Of a DNA stretch of 64,000 bases, positions 15,501 through 27,400 are shown piece by piece. The translations under genes and the position numbers were made by a program. The DNA lies in contig OZ007507.1 in NCBI GenBank assembly GCA_963931865.1, forward strand, positions 13,058,932 through 13,122,931, in the 5' to 3' direction. This DNA is from Axinella damicornis. Lineage: Eukaryota > Porifera > Demospongiae > Axinellida > Axinellidae. Within the stretch, counting starts at the first letter, position 1. Each line of letters starts with the position of its first letter. The notes below the pieces were generated by a model. That model made no database searches. It was not told the DNA's origin and worked only from the letters and a program-made list of their open reading frames with translations.

Positions 15501-18500
15501 ACAGATGGTTGACATCTTTACGCATGTCACGGACTTCGCTGAGCAGATGCTCGATATCACATGATTCCTTGTTGCGCTTTGGAAGGGGCTCGAACTCATC
15601 GTCATCAGAGTCAGAAATGTGGATGACCGGGCGGCGCTGTTTGCCTTTTTCTTGCTTTACTGGTTTCACCTGTGTCTCTTGCACGGCGTACAGTTTGCGG
15701 CTTCCCACTTTCCAGAACTCCAGACCTGGGTGAGGAGTGCAGGTGAACATTATACACGTAGCCTTGAGTCTTCACCTCATACTTTAAGTCACTTACAGCA
15801 GAAGATATAATAAGCAACATACAATACAGGAAATGTTATACAGTAGCTGCACACTACAAAATTTAATAGCAACAATGTACATGAGTACCTTGTGCAGAAT
15901 CGTCTAATTTCAAGCCGTCAGAAGTGACCAACACATACTGCGATCCCCACTTTCGCTGGATTACAGTCGTCACATAATCTAAGGATGCCGTTGCTTCGGT
16001 GATTGTGACATACGTCTGGCACATGCTAGTGAACTCTGGACGTCCACTATGCTTCTTCATTTTTGCTTGGATGATCTTCACCTTCAACGACTGTTCCTTT
16101 TTGCTTGAGAAGATCGGTTTGTATACTGGGGAAGCATACGTGCTTGGTCCAGGAATGCAAACGGCTGCAGTTGGTTCTGGTGCTGATATGGGTCTGGTTT
16201 GAGAGCCTTCCACTACAAGTGATGTAATGGAGAGTCCGACTTCTGAAGGGAAGTGGAATTGATTGGTCGCATCTGGAAAGAAGGCACGTTGCCCAAACTC
16301 TTCTCTCAGCCAGATTGTTGATGGATCAACCTGCACATGAAGGTGTAACGTAATGGTTAAGGTTAGGCCACAGAACATGTTGTAATAGGTTATTGGTTCC
16401 CAGAATGTCTAAACGCTAAATGTCTACTACTGTAACACATGCATGGAATGTTTAATTACTAACCACAATTATGAAAAGGCCTTTGAGTTGCTGGTCTCAT
16501 GACAAGCAACCACATTGAAGATTGACACAACCACATTGAAGGTTGACACAACCACCAAAGTGGCCAATGAGAAAGTCACACCCCAGCCTGTAGAGGCCTT
16601 GATTAAACACTTTCAGGTGAGCAGGCAGTGATGGATGCCACCTTGGAGCAGCTTCAGGCAAGATGGCTTGTGTTGCAATTGCACTGTACATGTACGTCAG
16701 ATCCACAGTAACTGGTTCATTTGGTGAAAGTATAATTATGTCTTTCATGAGTTTATGGCCAAATATAAACTGCATTTCTGCTTTTCTTGTACATAATGGT
16801 GTGTTGTACATGTACCTGCATTAATTTTCCCGCCATTTTGACATTGTGTTGTACATCCTGTACTGCTTGTTTCTGGCAGATGTAGCCACCCTTCACACCT
16901 GATCAATAGCTGAATCAGCTCTTCCAGGGGCTTGTTACCAATTTATAAGTCTTCCATAATCTTAGCAACCATCTAGCAACGGGCTATAATATTTCTGAAT
17001 GTTGTGTTTTGATAGACATCCAGGTATAAGTGGTCATACTGGTCCATTCTCTCCCCTTGCATGTTCGAGTGGTTATGTACATGTAAGAGGCAATGGAGGC
17101 AAGCTATAAAACCCGGAAAGGAAACGACGAAACTAAACGATACGAAACCGACGGTGAAATGAAACAAAACAGGAAGCCACACCCAAAACATTGATTCTGA
17201 CTATCATAGCTAGCAGTACGGAAAGCTATGTAGTAACTGTAATACCTGTAACTAATAATTAAGAACTTAATTGCGATCTGAGGCCCTGTCCGAGGTAGTC
17301 TGGCGAGCGCTCTGTCTGGCTTTGCCAGACTAGTCCGAGGTAGTCTCGTGAACCAACCCACGCTGTCTGTGGCGTGGCATCATAATTTCAAGGTAAGTCA
17401 TTCAAAGTACAAGTAGCCATAGGTCCGCAACGTACTAAACCAGTACTCTTGTATTTGTGAATGTTCGATTATAGCAGCAAAATTACGTAACAGCTAAACA
17501 CTTAGCTATAGTATATTAAAACGTGGAAAGTAGCTATGTAGGCCTTATCCTCTGGTCACAGGCTTCCTGGTTAGTTTCGTTTCACCGTTTCGTTTTGTTT
17601 CTGTTCCGGGTTTTATAGCTTGCCGGCAATGGATAGGGTTGACTATCACCACGATGATATTGTTGTTAGGTAGGCTATCTCCCAGACCCTTCCCGAACCC
17701 ACCACCGACCCCATAGTCTTGCAAGAGGAAGGAGCTAAATACCCAAGACTACTTACTGCACACGGTTTAGTGCCAAGAGCAACACAACTCATTGGCTGAC
17801 AAGGTGTTTCATGTCCACTTCCGACATGAAATGGAAATTTATATACAAGCATGAGGTTCCTGAGCATGCGCAGTACACTCAGAACCGACTACTACCGTGA
17901 AAAATGGACCTTTCTCAGGGCAAGATCTTAGCATATAAAATCAATACTTTATACTGCCCTGCCCCCCCCCCCCCCCCCCCCCCCCCCCTCCCAAAGCTAC
18001 CATACAGGTAATTGAGAAAGGCTCATTAGCTACAGCCTGATTTACTTGTATTGTCAAATTTTTATAAATATACGTCAAACTGCTGCTAATTTACGTGACC
18101 ACTCACCTTGAAACTTCGAGACAAAACGGCTGGAGTGACTTCGCTGAGGGGGACTTCGATCGGGTCGCTGCCAGTGCGGTTTAACTGAATCAAAGGGTTG
18201 TTGTACGTAGCCATCCTAATAGACTCCGAACAGTACGTCGGGAATGCTTGAAGGCCAGACTGCACTGTAACGACTTTTGGCACAGGAATCTCCGACAGCA
18301 CTGGAGCGAACGCCACGCGAGATGGTGCAACGTCTGCAACGTACATGCAACGTGGCCACTGACACGACCACAAGTGCGCATGAGCACTTATTACTATGGT
18401 TACTGGCGGTACTGTGGCATGTGCGTGTGTACGTGTGGCAGGTATCAGCGATGGCTTCCTTGCGCAGTATTCCAGGTATTAGCGATTTGATCGAGAGAAA

Positions 18501-21500
18501 GATTGTACATGAGTGTAAAACACACAAGCAAGTGAGTGAAGACCTAAAGAGGTTGTTTCCGGGACAAACAGGACTTAGCACCAGAAGCGTACGAAGATTT
18601 TGCTGTGAGGAAGGTATTCGCAGAACTTCGAGAGTCACTGATACGCAACTGGACAGAGTGGTGGCAAATACTGTGGCCAAGGTAAATGCAGTTTGGACTT
18701 TTTCGGTATGGCTAATGGTAGTAAATCTGTTCATGTAGGTTGGACCTACCTATGGCCGAAGGGTTATGACAGGTGCTTTGGATGCTCAAGGTTTTCGAAT
18801 TTCCGAAGTGCGTGTGGGAGAGTCCCTGCAGAGAGTCAATCCTGGATATCACCACAGACGACAAGGAAGAACGGAACGACTAACCAATCCAGTTCCATAC
18901 AGAGCGGATTATTTTGGAGAAAAATTACACATCGACCAAAATGAAAAACTTGTCATGTTCGGTGTGACACATGTTTGTGCAGTGGATGGTTTCAGTGGAA
19001 AAATAGTTGGCTTTATAACCATGCCAATCAAGAATAATGTGATCATATATGAGCATCTATACATGTGAGTATGTGCATGGCTATTGATGCTTGTCATAGT
19101 GCAATCTCGATTGATTCGATTCATCCATATAATTACAACTCCAGGAAAATTGTAACCAACTACGGATTATGGGACCAGCTGAGGATAGATTGCGGACGTG
19201 AATGGTACCTTATGCTGTTTGTCAATGAGTTGCTGGCACCATTGCGCAATGACACTGCAAGGCCACCCCACTTACAGTCATCATCAAAGCAGGTACTCAT
19301 CAGGCAACTATGCAATGTGGTGTTCTGCCCACAAGTATAATTAATGCTGTGTGTTTTTCACATAGAACCACAAGATAGAAAGGATATGGGTGGAGATCAA
19401 TGCAAGAGTCAACTACCCTATCAAGGAAGTCCTTATTCAGATGTCAGAGAGGGGAGACTTCTCATTAGATGACGCACTCACCAAGTTTTGTGTTTCATGC
19501 TTCACTATGAGGATTGCAAATGTAGGCATATCATTATTCATCCATTCATGGAATAACCATCCAATACCAGGTGAGCTGTGAGCTTTGAACTGACAGTTTT
19601 GCATTCAGATTTTGTGGTATTTCCCTGATATTCAGATCTATGATTCTTTTGTTTACGTACAGGAAGGCGGCGTGGCATACCCGTCCATATTCCTAATCGC
19701 ATTGTGAACACTGACAATAGAGCAAGACAGATTGCTCCTACACACCTTCCCACCCCTTCTGCTGCTAAGAGTCTGTATAGCCAAAACGGTGGGAGAATTT
19801 CTGATGAGCGAGAGTTTGGCAAGGATCCCCTTGATGGCGATCCTGTCAAGTCGCAGATGCGTGAGGAAGCCTTTACAGAAAGATATCCAGACATGGACAC
19901 TATATTTCACCAGCTGGTGAACTACAACAGCTCTCCTTTCCAGCAGGCTTTGAAAAGCTTTATTGACATTACCTACCGCTTGTCCTCTACTTGAGTATAG
20001 GTTTACTGTACATATATAATTCGCTCAGACAGGAAACCGGATGTCATAAAATAAGGATATAATAATAATTTTGATGTACATCCATTCCTAGATACCACGT
20101 TACTGCATTAAATTTTATTCATAATATTATGTCTTGAGCTTTATTAGTACTCATTACCAACTGTTTATAATTTTCTTCCTGATGCATGTACATGGAATGT
20201 ACTGATTTCAATATTTCTTGCCAATAAATAGAATATATTGGTATGCAGGGTAGGATAGTTATAAGATATGGCTATGCATGGATGGGGGTGTAGCTCACCA
20301 CACCCCCTCGTGTTAACCCTTTAAGCCCCATTGACGTCTATAGGCGTCATTTAGACCCTATGCACTTCCAGAACTCGTCAGTCCAAAAAGAGACCAAAAA
20401 GGCCTCAGAGGGCCTAGGGATGACTTTGAGGGACGAACTGAAAAATTTGTTCAGATTTCGGCGCGCCTCCCCCACTAAATGTACAAGCGGGGGGGGTATC
20501 GAAAGGGGGGGCGGCAGCCCCCCCTCCGCATGTTGTGGGCGTTTTTGATTTTAATGAGATTCAATGACCCGAGGATTTTTGAATCTAATGATATTCATAG
20601 ACCCCACCCAGGGCCTCTAGAAAACCTGCAAATTGGTGGTGTAAGGTGTGCCATCAGTCAGATCTGGCCCAAGTTTAGGGAAATGCTGGGCGAAAATCTG
20701 GCTGACATCCACCTTTGACCTCCGATTGCTGGGCTTGTGGGGGTCATGAATATCATTAATGGTATTGCCAGAGGGGTCTCTCCATGTGTGCGGGTCCCAC
20801 CAAGTTTGGCCGCTGAGGAGCGAATGCTGTGGGAGAGGAGTACCTACGAAAGTGGTGTGCGCTTAATCCATGAAAATGTGTTGTCTTGGTGGGAAGAATT
20901 CGGTGGTTAAAGGGTTAATTAATTGCCAGGTACGGCATGTCCGATCTGGCTGCAGTGTAGAGCAGTCCCTCCCCTTCCGGTACCGTCAGACCACCACTCC
21001 CTCTCCATTCTGGAAATTGAGTATTGGAAATTGGTTGCTGATGCATAATCCTATTTCCATTATCCAATATACAGTGACACTGCATGGCAACTGAAGATGC
21101 GATAAAAAAACTAAAAATTGTTAAAATTGAGTTTTGAATAACTGTAGCTTTTTCAACCGTCAAACATCAATCTCTGCATAACCCAGACAAGTCCAAATTC
21201 TGGCCTACAATAATTCTTCCCCTCCCTGAGTCAATATACGGATTGAAAATTGAATATTGAGGCATTAATTGATATTTAATCTGTACAAGTTGCAGTAAAA
21301 GTCCGCTGAGTAGTATATTTGATATCTGTTGTGCAATAATGTGCTTTGGACGAAATATACACGCACCGAGCTCAACCAGAAGTTCTGATGTGTTCATGCG
21401 CGTTGTGGCTGCTTAGTAAGTGTGTAATTTTGATGCTTTCAAGCTACAATATGAGTGTGAAATTTTTGCACTCTTTTCCATATATGGGAGTAAATGGCAA

Positions 21501-24427
21501 CTCAATAAACATAATATTATTGTTAAGTTATCCTTCAATTTAGGCATTGTAATGTATAAAAGTTCTTTTAACAAGGTTGGTACATTGGTGGGCTGGTTTT
21601 CAGTAACACCCTGTGTACAATAATTACAAGCAAAGCAAGTGTACAACGAAAACAAAAGCAGCAGCAACAAAGAGGAAGTAAGGAAACAACTTTACATTAC
21701 GGAGAAAACACAAGGCAAACATAACAAGGATGGCTAAGAATGAGCAATCATTTCTTCAGTGATCACATTTTGGACTTCCTAAAAGTTGACACAAAGTCGA
21801 TATAGGCGATAAAATCTTGAAGCAATGGTGGACACATTGATTGCTGAAATCCCAGATTCAGTGCTCAAACTATATAGGAGGCGGCCAGCAGCAAATGACG
21901 GAGCAAGGAATACCAACTAAATATAATGCAGAGTCCTCCAGCAGACCTAATTAGATGCCATTCTATTACACTTCTGGTAAACAAACGGTCAGGAATATGA
22001 ACTGGAATTGCTGAAAGTGACCCTAAACACGCATCACACATGAAGATACCTGAATTTCCTGTTTCCATCTAAAACACACTCCTAACACGTTATGCTAGCA
22101 CCATTTGTAACGTCACACCTGAAGATCATCAGTTGAGTGCTATACTGTTGTTAATGTATGCTACCGTGTTCACATCATACAACTTATAACGATTAGTTGA
22201 TAATCACAAGGATTTCTTGTAGCCTCGTTCCCAGGCCTACCATGTTTTTTCCTGTTCTTAGGTTTGCGTTGACAATAATACATGGATGCGGAAGGGCGGC
22301 GAAAAACGGGCCACCGCCCTTCCGCATCCGTGTATTATTGTCAATGCAAAACAAAGAACAGAAAAATCAGGGTAGGCCTGGGAATGAGGCTAGATTTCTT
22401 GTGCACAAGAAACAATTGCACTCTTCAACCAATTAGATTACCTAGATAAAAATGTAACTAGTTACCTGTTGATGAGGTTTACAAGACCAGTTCTTCTGAA
22501 TTTCAGGGCTGCAAAAATCAGCTACCTCTGTAAGCATTGCCTTCATTAGTGTAGATCCTAGATGAGAAGTGTCTGTAGCTCCAGGCACAGACAGACCCCG
22601 GTTGAAGTTGAAGGAAGGGCAGTTGTCGAGGAACTCACATCTTCGATGCATGTATCTGAAACGGGTAATGAGTGCATCTTGAAAATCCAAATTCCCTATA
22701 CCGTATTACGTATTAAGCGCCCATGGATTGAGGATATTAGAATGCCGCTGAACAGGGGGGTGGGCGCTAGATACGTACCCAGACTAATTAGGCATGTAGT
22801 ATCCGCCCACCCATTCAGCACTGTATAAACAACAAGTGCTGCGGTAAGCTGTGAATATCAATGACCGGCTATGAAAATATGTCTATTTTTCATGTAAGGA
22901 AATTGATCGCACGTCTTTGCGAAGTAACGCTCAACAGAGAAAGCACGCCGTAGTTCATACTTCACTGTAAATCGGCCTTTTTGATTGCACAACTTTACCC
23001 AGAGAAGTTAGAGATGCTGCTCAAGATGGGTGGGCCCTTACTGTGCTGCTTTAGAACCCTGTGCAGTAACTTTCGCGTGAAGAGGGGGGTGGGCGCTTGA
23101 TACGTGGTGGGCGCTTGATACGTACTCTACGGTACACTAATTGACAAAATACCTGATGTAGAGCTCTTGAATAATCTTGCTTTTCTTGATTTGATCAGAC
23201 ATTTCACCACACAGGAAACCGTTGCATTTAGCTTCTGACATGTCACGGTCAGTGCTGAACTTAACAGGCTTGCCCTCCTTCTTCTTCACCATACCTGTAG
23301 CTGCCATAGGGAACAGGAGGAACAACAAATTGTGCATCAAATTGTTAGAAACACTGCATGTCTTATAATTGTTGTACAATCGGGGCTATAGAGGATTGCA
23401 CCGTATATGGATGCATATAGAAGTTCTGTGATGCACTTTCTTAGTACGTATATAAATGTTTTTCCAAACTAGGCAAGCTCGCCCTAGCACTACGTATGTG
23501 TAGTGTGCTACGTACATTTTGTTTGTAGTCATGGGAACCTTACTGTCAAACATGCTCAAGACAAGGGATCTATATTGCTGCTACACTTTGTCCCACACCA
23601 CGTGTAAAGAGACATGTACCAGATGCAACATTCGACTCACGCATACTGGTACATCTCACATACGTAGCTATGTGGCAGTCCCAGATAGAAAACAAACATT
23701 ATTCCAGAATGCAATAATCATTATTCTAGAGAATGCAATTCAAAATGTTAATCTTCATTGATACAACATAATCAGTAAAAAAAAAAAAAGAGCTCCTTAC
23801 TTTCAACATACAGCCTGTCAATCCCTGCAATAGTACGGTCATGGTAAGCTCTCAGGTATTTGCAGACCAGCTGAACCTTAGCATCAGCAACCAGAGGCTC
23901 ATTGTGGTCAATCAAGCGCGGAGATCCCAGCAGACCAAGTACCGGTATTTCAGATTGGAAGTGCTTTAATGAACCTTCTAAAGCTGCCTTGCAGTCATGA
24001 TCTGAAAGTGATATATCGTCAGGCCAGCAACTGCAAGGAACCTGGAAAGGAGTACAACCACGATTAAAAGCAAATCAGCCATTACTTCCTATGACAGATA
24101 GTGAAAGCAAGAAATATGTCAATTTGAAATGTAATTCCTGGAGTACATGGAGACCAAGTATGTACACATACAAGCAGGTATCAATTGTGTGTGGGTTGAA
24201 AGACAAATGATTGCATTTGGAGACTCACCATGGCTGATGAGTTATGACATTTTGTCTTTCATTGGCCACCAGTGTTAATGTACCATACAGCTAACTTACA
24301 TTTTGTACAAGCTATAGACTACATTCCATTGCAATGATAAGACTATACAAGTAGCTAAGGGTAGAAGAGATTATGAGCTGCCTGCAGAACCATCCAAGAG
24401 GTGAGTGTATCTTAGTCTCCTGCTAAT

Positions 24428-24462
<35 letters not shown>

Positions 24463-27400
24463 CTCCTTCCCCATTCTGATTAGTTCGGCTATATACCTCC
24501 ACAAATGTGAGGACACAGCGAGATCGAAAATCGACTTTGCTTTTGCTATCCTGACGAACACTGGTCATGTACCATGATGAGACATTTACCAATTCAGTTA
24601 CTACGAATTACCAAAGATTGGCAGTCAGATACTTGTATCGTCAGTGCACTGACTCCAGTCGCCACCAGCATGCTGGTGGCGACTGGAGACGAAGATTGGC
24701 TGGTTCCGACATGATTGTCTACGTCTTCAAGGGGGTAAGGAAATGCTATGATAGGCTCATAATTTTGTTCACCTAGCTAAAAGTAGATTCACAGATTACT
24801 GTATGTATTATACTGCACACAATATTCTACAAGACACTCACCACGGGGCATTTAAACAAATCACACTACCATATTGTTCCGCTACTCCGAACAAAGGACA
24901 CTTTGGGATCAAGTCTTTTGCCCTTTGTAGAGAGGTTGTCCTCTTCTCGGAGGTTCAAAATGTATTAGAACTATAGGCAAACCAATTATTTGGGACCTTG
25001 AAAAGCGTCCTTTGTAGAGAGGTTTATTATATTGTGTCCCTATCTCGGAGGGTCCACTATCGGAGGTTTGACTGTATGCCCCTTTGAACAAATGCCCTCC
25101 CACCCTCTTCAACCCCCAAGTTGTTACACAGAGCTGAGGCTTCATTCTGAAAGGATATCAATTGCACTTGCCAATAGTGTAGTAGCCAGTTGTTATTTTG
25201 ATTGGGGTGAGCCATATGCATAAGCTAGCCACCAAGCTGGTATACAGATGCAATCAGTCTGAAAATGTTTAGATAGTGATTTTTTGTTAGGTTCAGAGTT
25301 CAGTTATGTAATAGTCTCAAGTGTGATTCAGAAATCAGGTGATGTACGTTGTGAGTATGTGAATGGCTGTTAATAAATCCATGGAATCGCTTAGTGTAGT
25401 TCTAGGGATCATAACAGTATCCACAAGGTGAGAGCAAGACCAGAAGATGCTGATCTGACTTGCCTTTATTCCACTGGAAAAAGTACAAATGAAAGACAAA
25501 CCCCTCAGATCACCGAAATTTGCCTGTATAATCATGGAATTCTTTACAGGGACTCCTTGCACTATTAGTCTCACAATCCTTTATTTAAACTCAGGTTCAG
25601 ATTGTATTCTTGCCTTAGAGTTACGTCATTTCATTGTACACACTCTCTGAAGTTAGTTTTACCTCCACATAGATCGTCCAGGATTGGTCTCCAGGCAAGC
25701 GGTAAGACAGCCCAGTGTCTCTGTCTTCCACATAGCCAAGTACAAGCAGATCAAAGAAGAACCAAGATATGGAATTGATCAGGATCTCATGTTGTTCTTT
25801 TTCCTTGGGTTCACAGCCCTGACGGAAGAAGTTTCATGGTATGCGTGTAAGTACGTATAATTATGTAATAGGATGGTCCACTGTGGTATTCGGGACTATA
25901 TACCGTAGAGACCGGTTAATAGGCGCATGCAGCTATTAAGCGCATAATTTTAAATAAGCGCTTACTTCCTTCTTGTCCTTACGTATCAATTAATTAGCGC
26001 ATACGCCTTAAAAATGCTGACGTGTCGATTTGTGTTCGCGAGTTAGCGAGACACTACGACAGATCGTGCAGAAGCACTCAGCACTCTCAAAGCTACGCTG
26101 GATAGCGAACACTTACATGACAACTCGAGGGACGTAGCCTACTACCATCGGCGTCCATCGCTGTCCGTTCCCGGCCCAAGGCACACACTGTGGCAAAATG
26201 GACGGCGTAGCCATCGTTTCTGTCCTCGTGTGTAAGTTGAAGAAACTCGCCACCGACATGCAGTATGGGACCATACTCCCTTGTAGATATGATGACATCG
26301 CTCACAGCATCTTCGTCAGCTTGCCATGATCGCGATCCGCTGCCGCTAATAAGCGTATACTCATAATAAGCGCATACTTTCTTGCTGCTGCATGTGATAA
26401 GCGCATGCGCCTATTAACCAGCCTCTACGGTAATAGCATTAGCAATGCAGTCAGGAAGTGTAAATTAGCAAGGCTGAGCGCTATTTACTTCCTGACTGCA
26501 TTGCGAGTGCCAAAAATACCACAGCAGACCATCCTACCACAGATTAATCCTATATCCTACATCACAATGGTTTCTTAGTGCTGCTGTTGGATGTAGGTCA
26601 GCGTTGGTGAAACTTTGAGCGTCACTCGACATGCAGCAGGCACAGTTGGTAGCAAACCAGGACTGACAATCATAGCCACACCTGCTGCCTAGCAACCAGG
26701 TATTGCAACGTCGTTACTAAGTGAAGTATTCACCAATCAGCTTTCAATTACAGCAGTACTTCGAGAAAAGTGTAGAACCAATCTGAGTGGTTAAGGTTAC
26801 GGGATACCCAATAACTAATTAGGTAATTAAGTGGGCGTGACTTCCTGTATTAGGCCAATTAAATGGGCGTGACTTCCTGTACGCATGCGCCTAACCAAGG
26901 CAGCTGCTGTCCTGCCATAGTGAAGACGTGTTCGTGATGGCCACTGATTTTCGACGTCAAACGTCTTCGCTGCCGTTCAGTGTAGGGTGTGCGCTGTTAC
27001 CGCGAGTGAAAGTGAGGTACCTGTTGCAGTGCCAGAGACAGCTGAACAGCGATAGTCGGCTCTTTCCGTGAAGTAGTACGTGCTGAAAGGGGGACGGTTT
27101 GACCTCTGTGACTTCCACTTTCGACTTCCGTCGATTCTATCTCTCATCGTAGACCTCCCCGGGCTTTCACTATGGTCTCTGTCACCATTATCAGCAAGGT
27201 AGGTCTCGATAAAGTACGATTTGTGCTCGGAATGTCCCTTTCTATCTGCAAATTTTGACGTCAAAAAATCCTTGTAGCAGAGTCGTACGATAACTGCACG
27301 CAGTGCATGTGCCCTAGCGCTTATACCGCTGATCTCCGCAGCATCCAACGGTACATCTCTTGTACTTCATAGTGCGTGAGCCTTGCTTATTAGGGTGAGC

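Larger units (their letters stand above)
14354..21373. mobile_element. 7.0-kb DNA transposon with ~650-bp TIRs and two divergent genes
   Basis: Two near-identical inverted arms (14,354-15,038 and 20,129-21,373) enclose a DDE integrase-core gene and a RING-like gene. Both ends start GAGCTCGGTGCGTG; an outer GGT is shared with one mismatch after it. The arms match base for base apart from a 598-bp nested insertion in the right arm and a few substitutions and small indels. No exact target-site duplication was seen at the ends. The element sits in a single intron of the RNF213-like gene, so it need not disrupt that gene. Both internal genes have intact reading frames after splicing, so it may be young or still active. 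Polinton/Maverick was considered, but there is no DNA polymerase, capsid or packaging ATPase and the element is too short. Confidence 0.9.

Noticed and set aside
16497..16811. 104-codon minus-strand frame in the intron of the RING-like gene
   Set aside because: Exon 18,107-18,214 joins exon 15,889-16,330 directly in phase 0, and this frame runs into a short tandem repeat; not needed as an exon, though an alternative one cannot be excluded.
18216..18734. 172-codon minus-strand frame opposite the transposase start
   Set aside because: Antisense shadow of exon 1 of the transposase and the shared promoter.
14354..21373. Polinton/Maverick interpretation of the 7-kb element
   Set aside because: Long TIRs and an integrase fit, but length is far short and there is no DNA polymerase B, capsid, protease or packaging ATPase.
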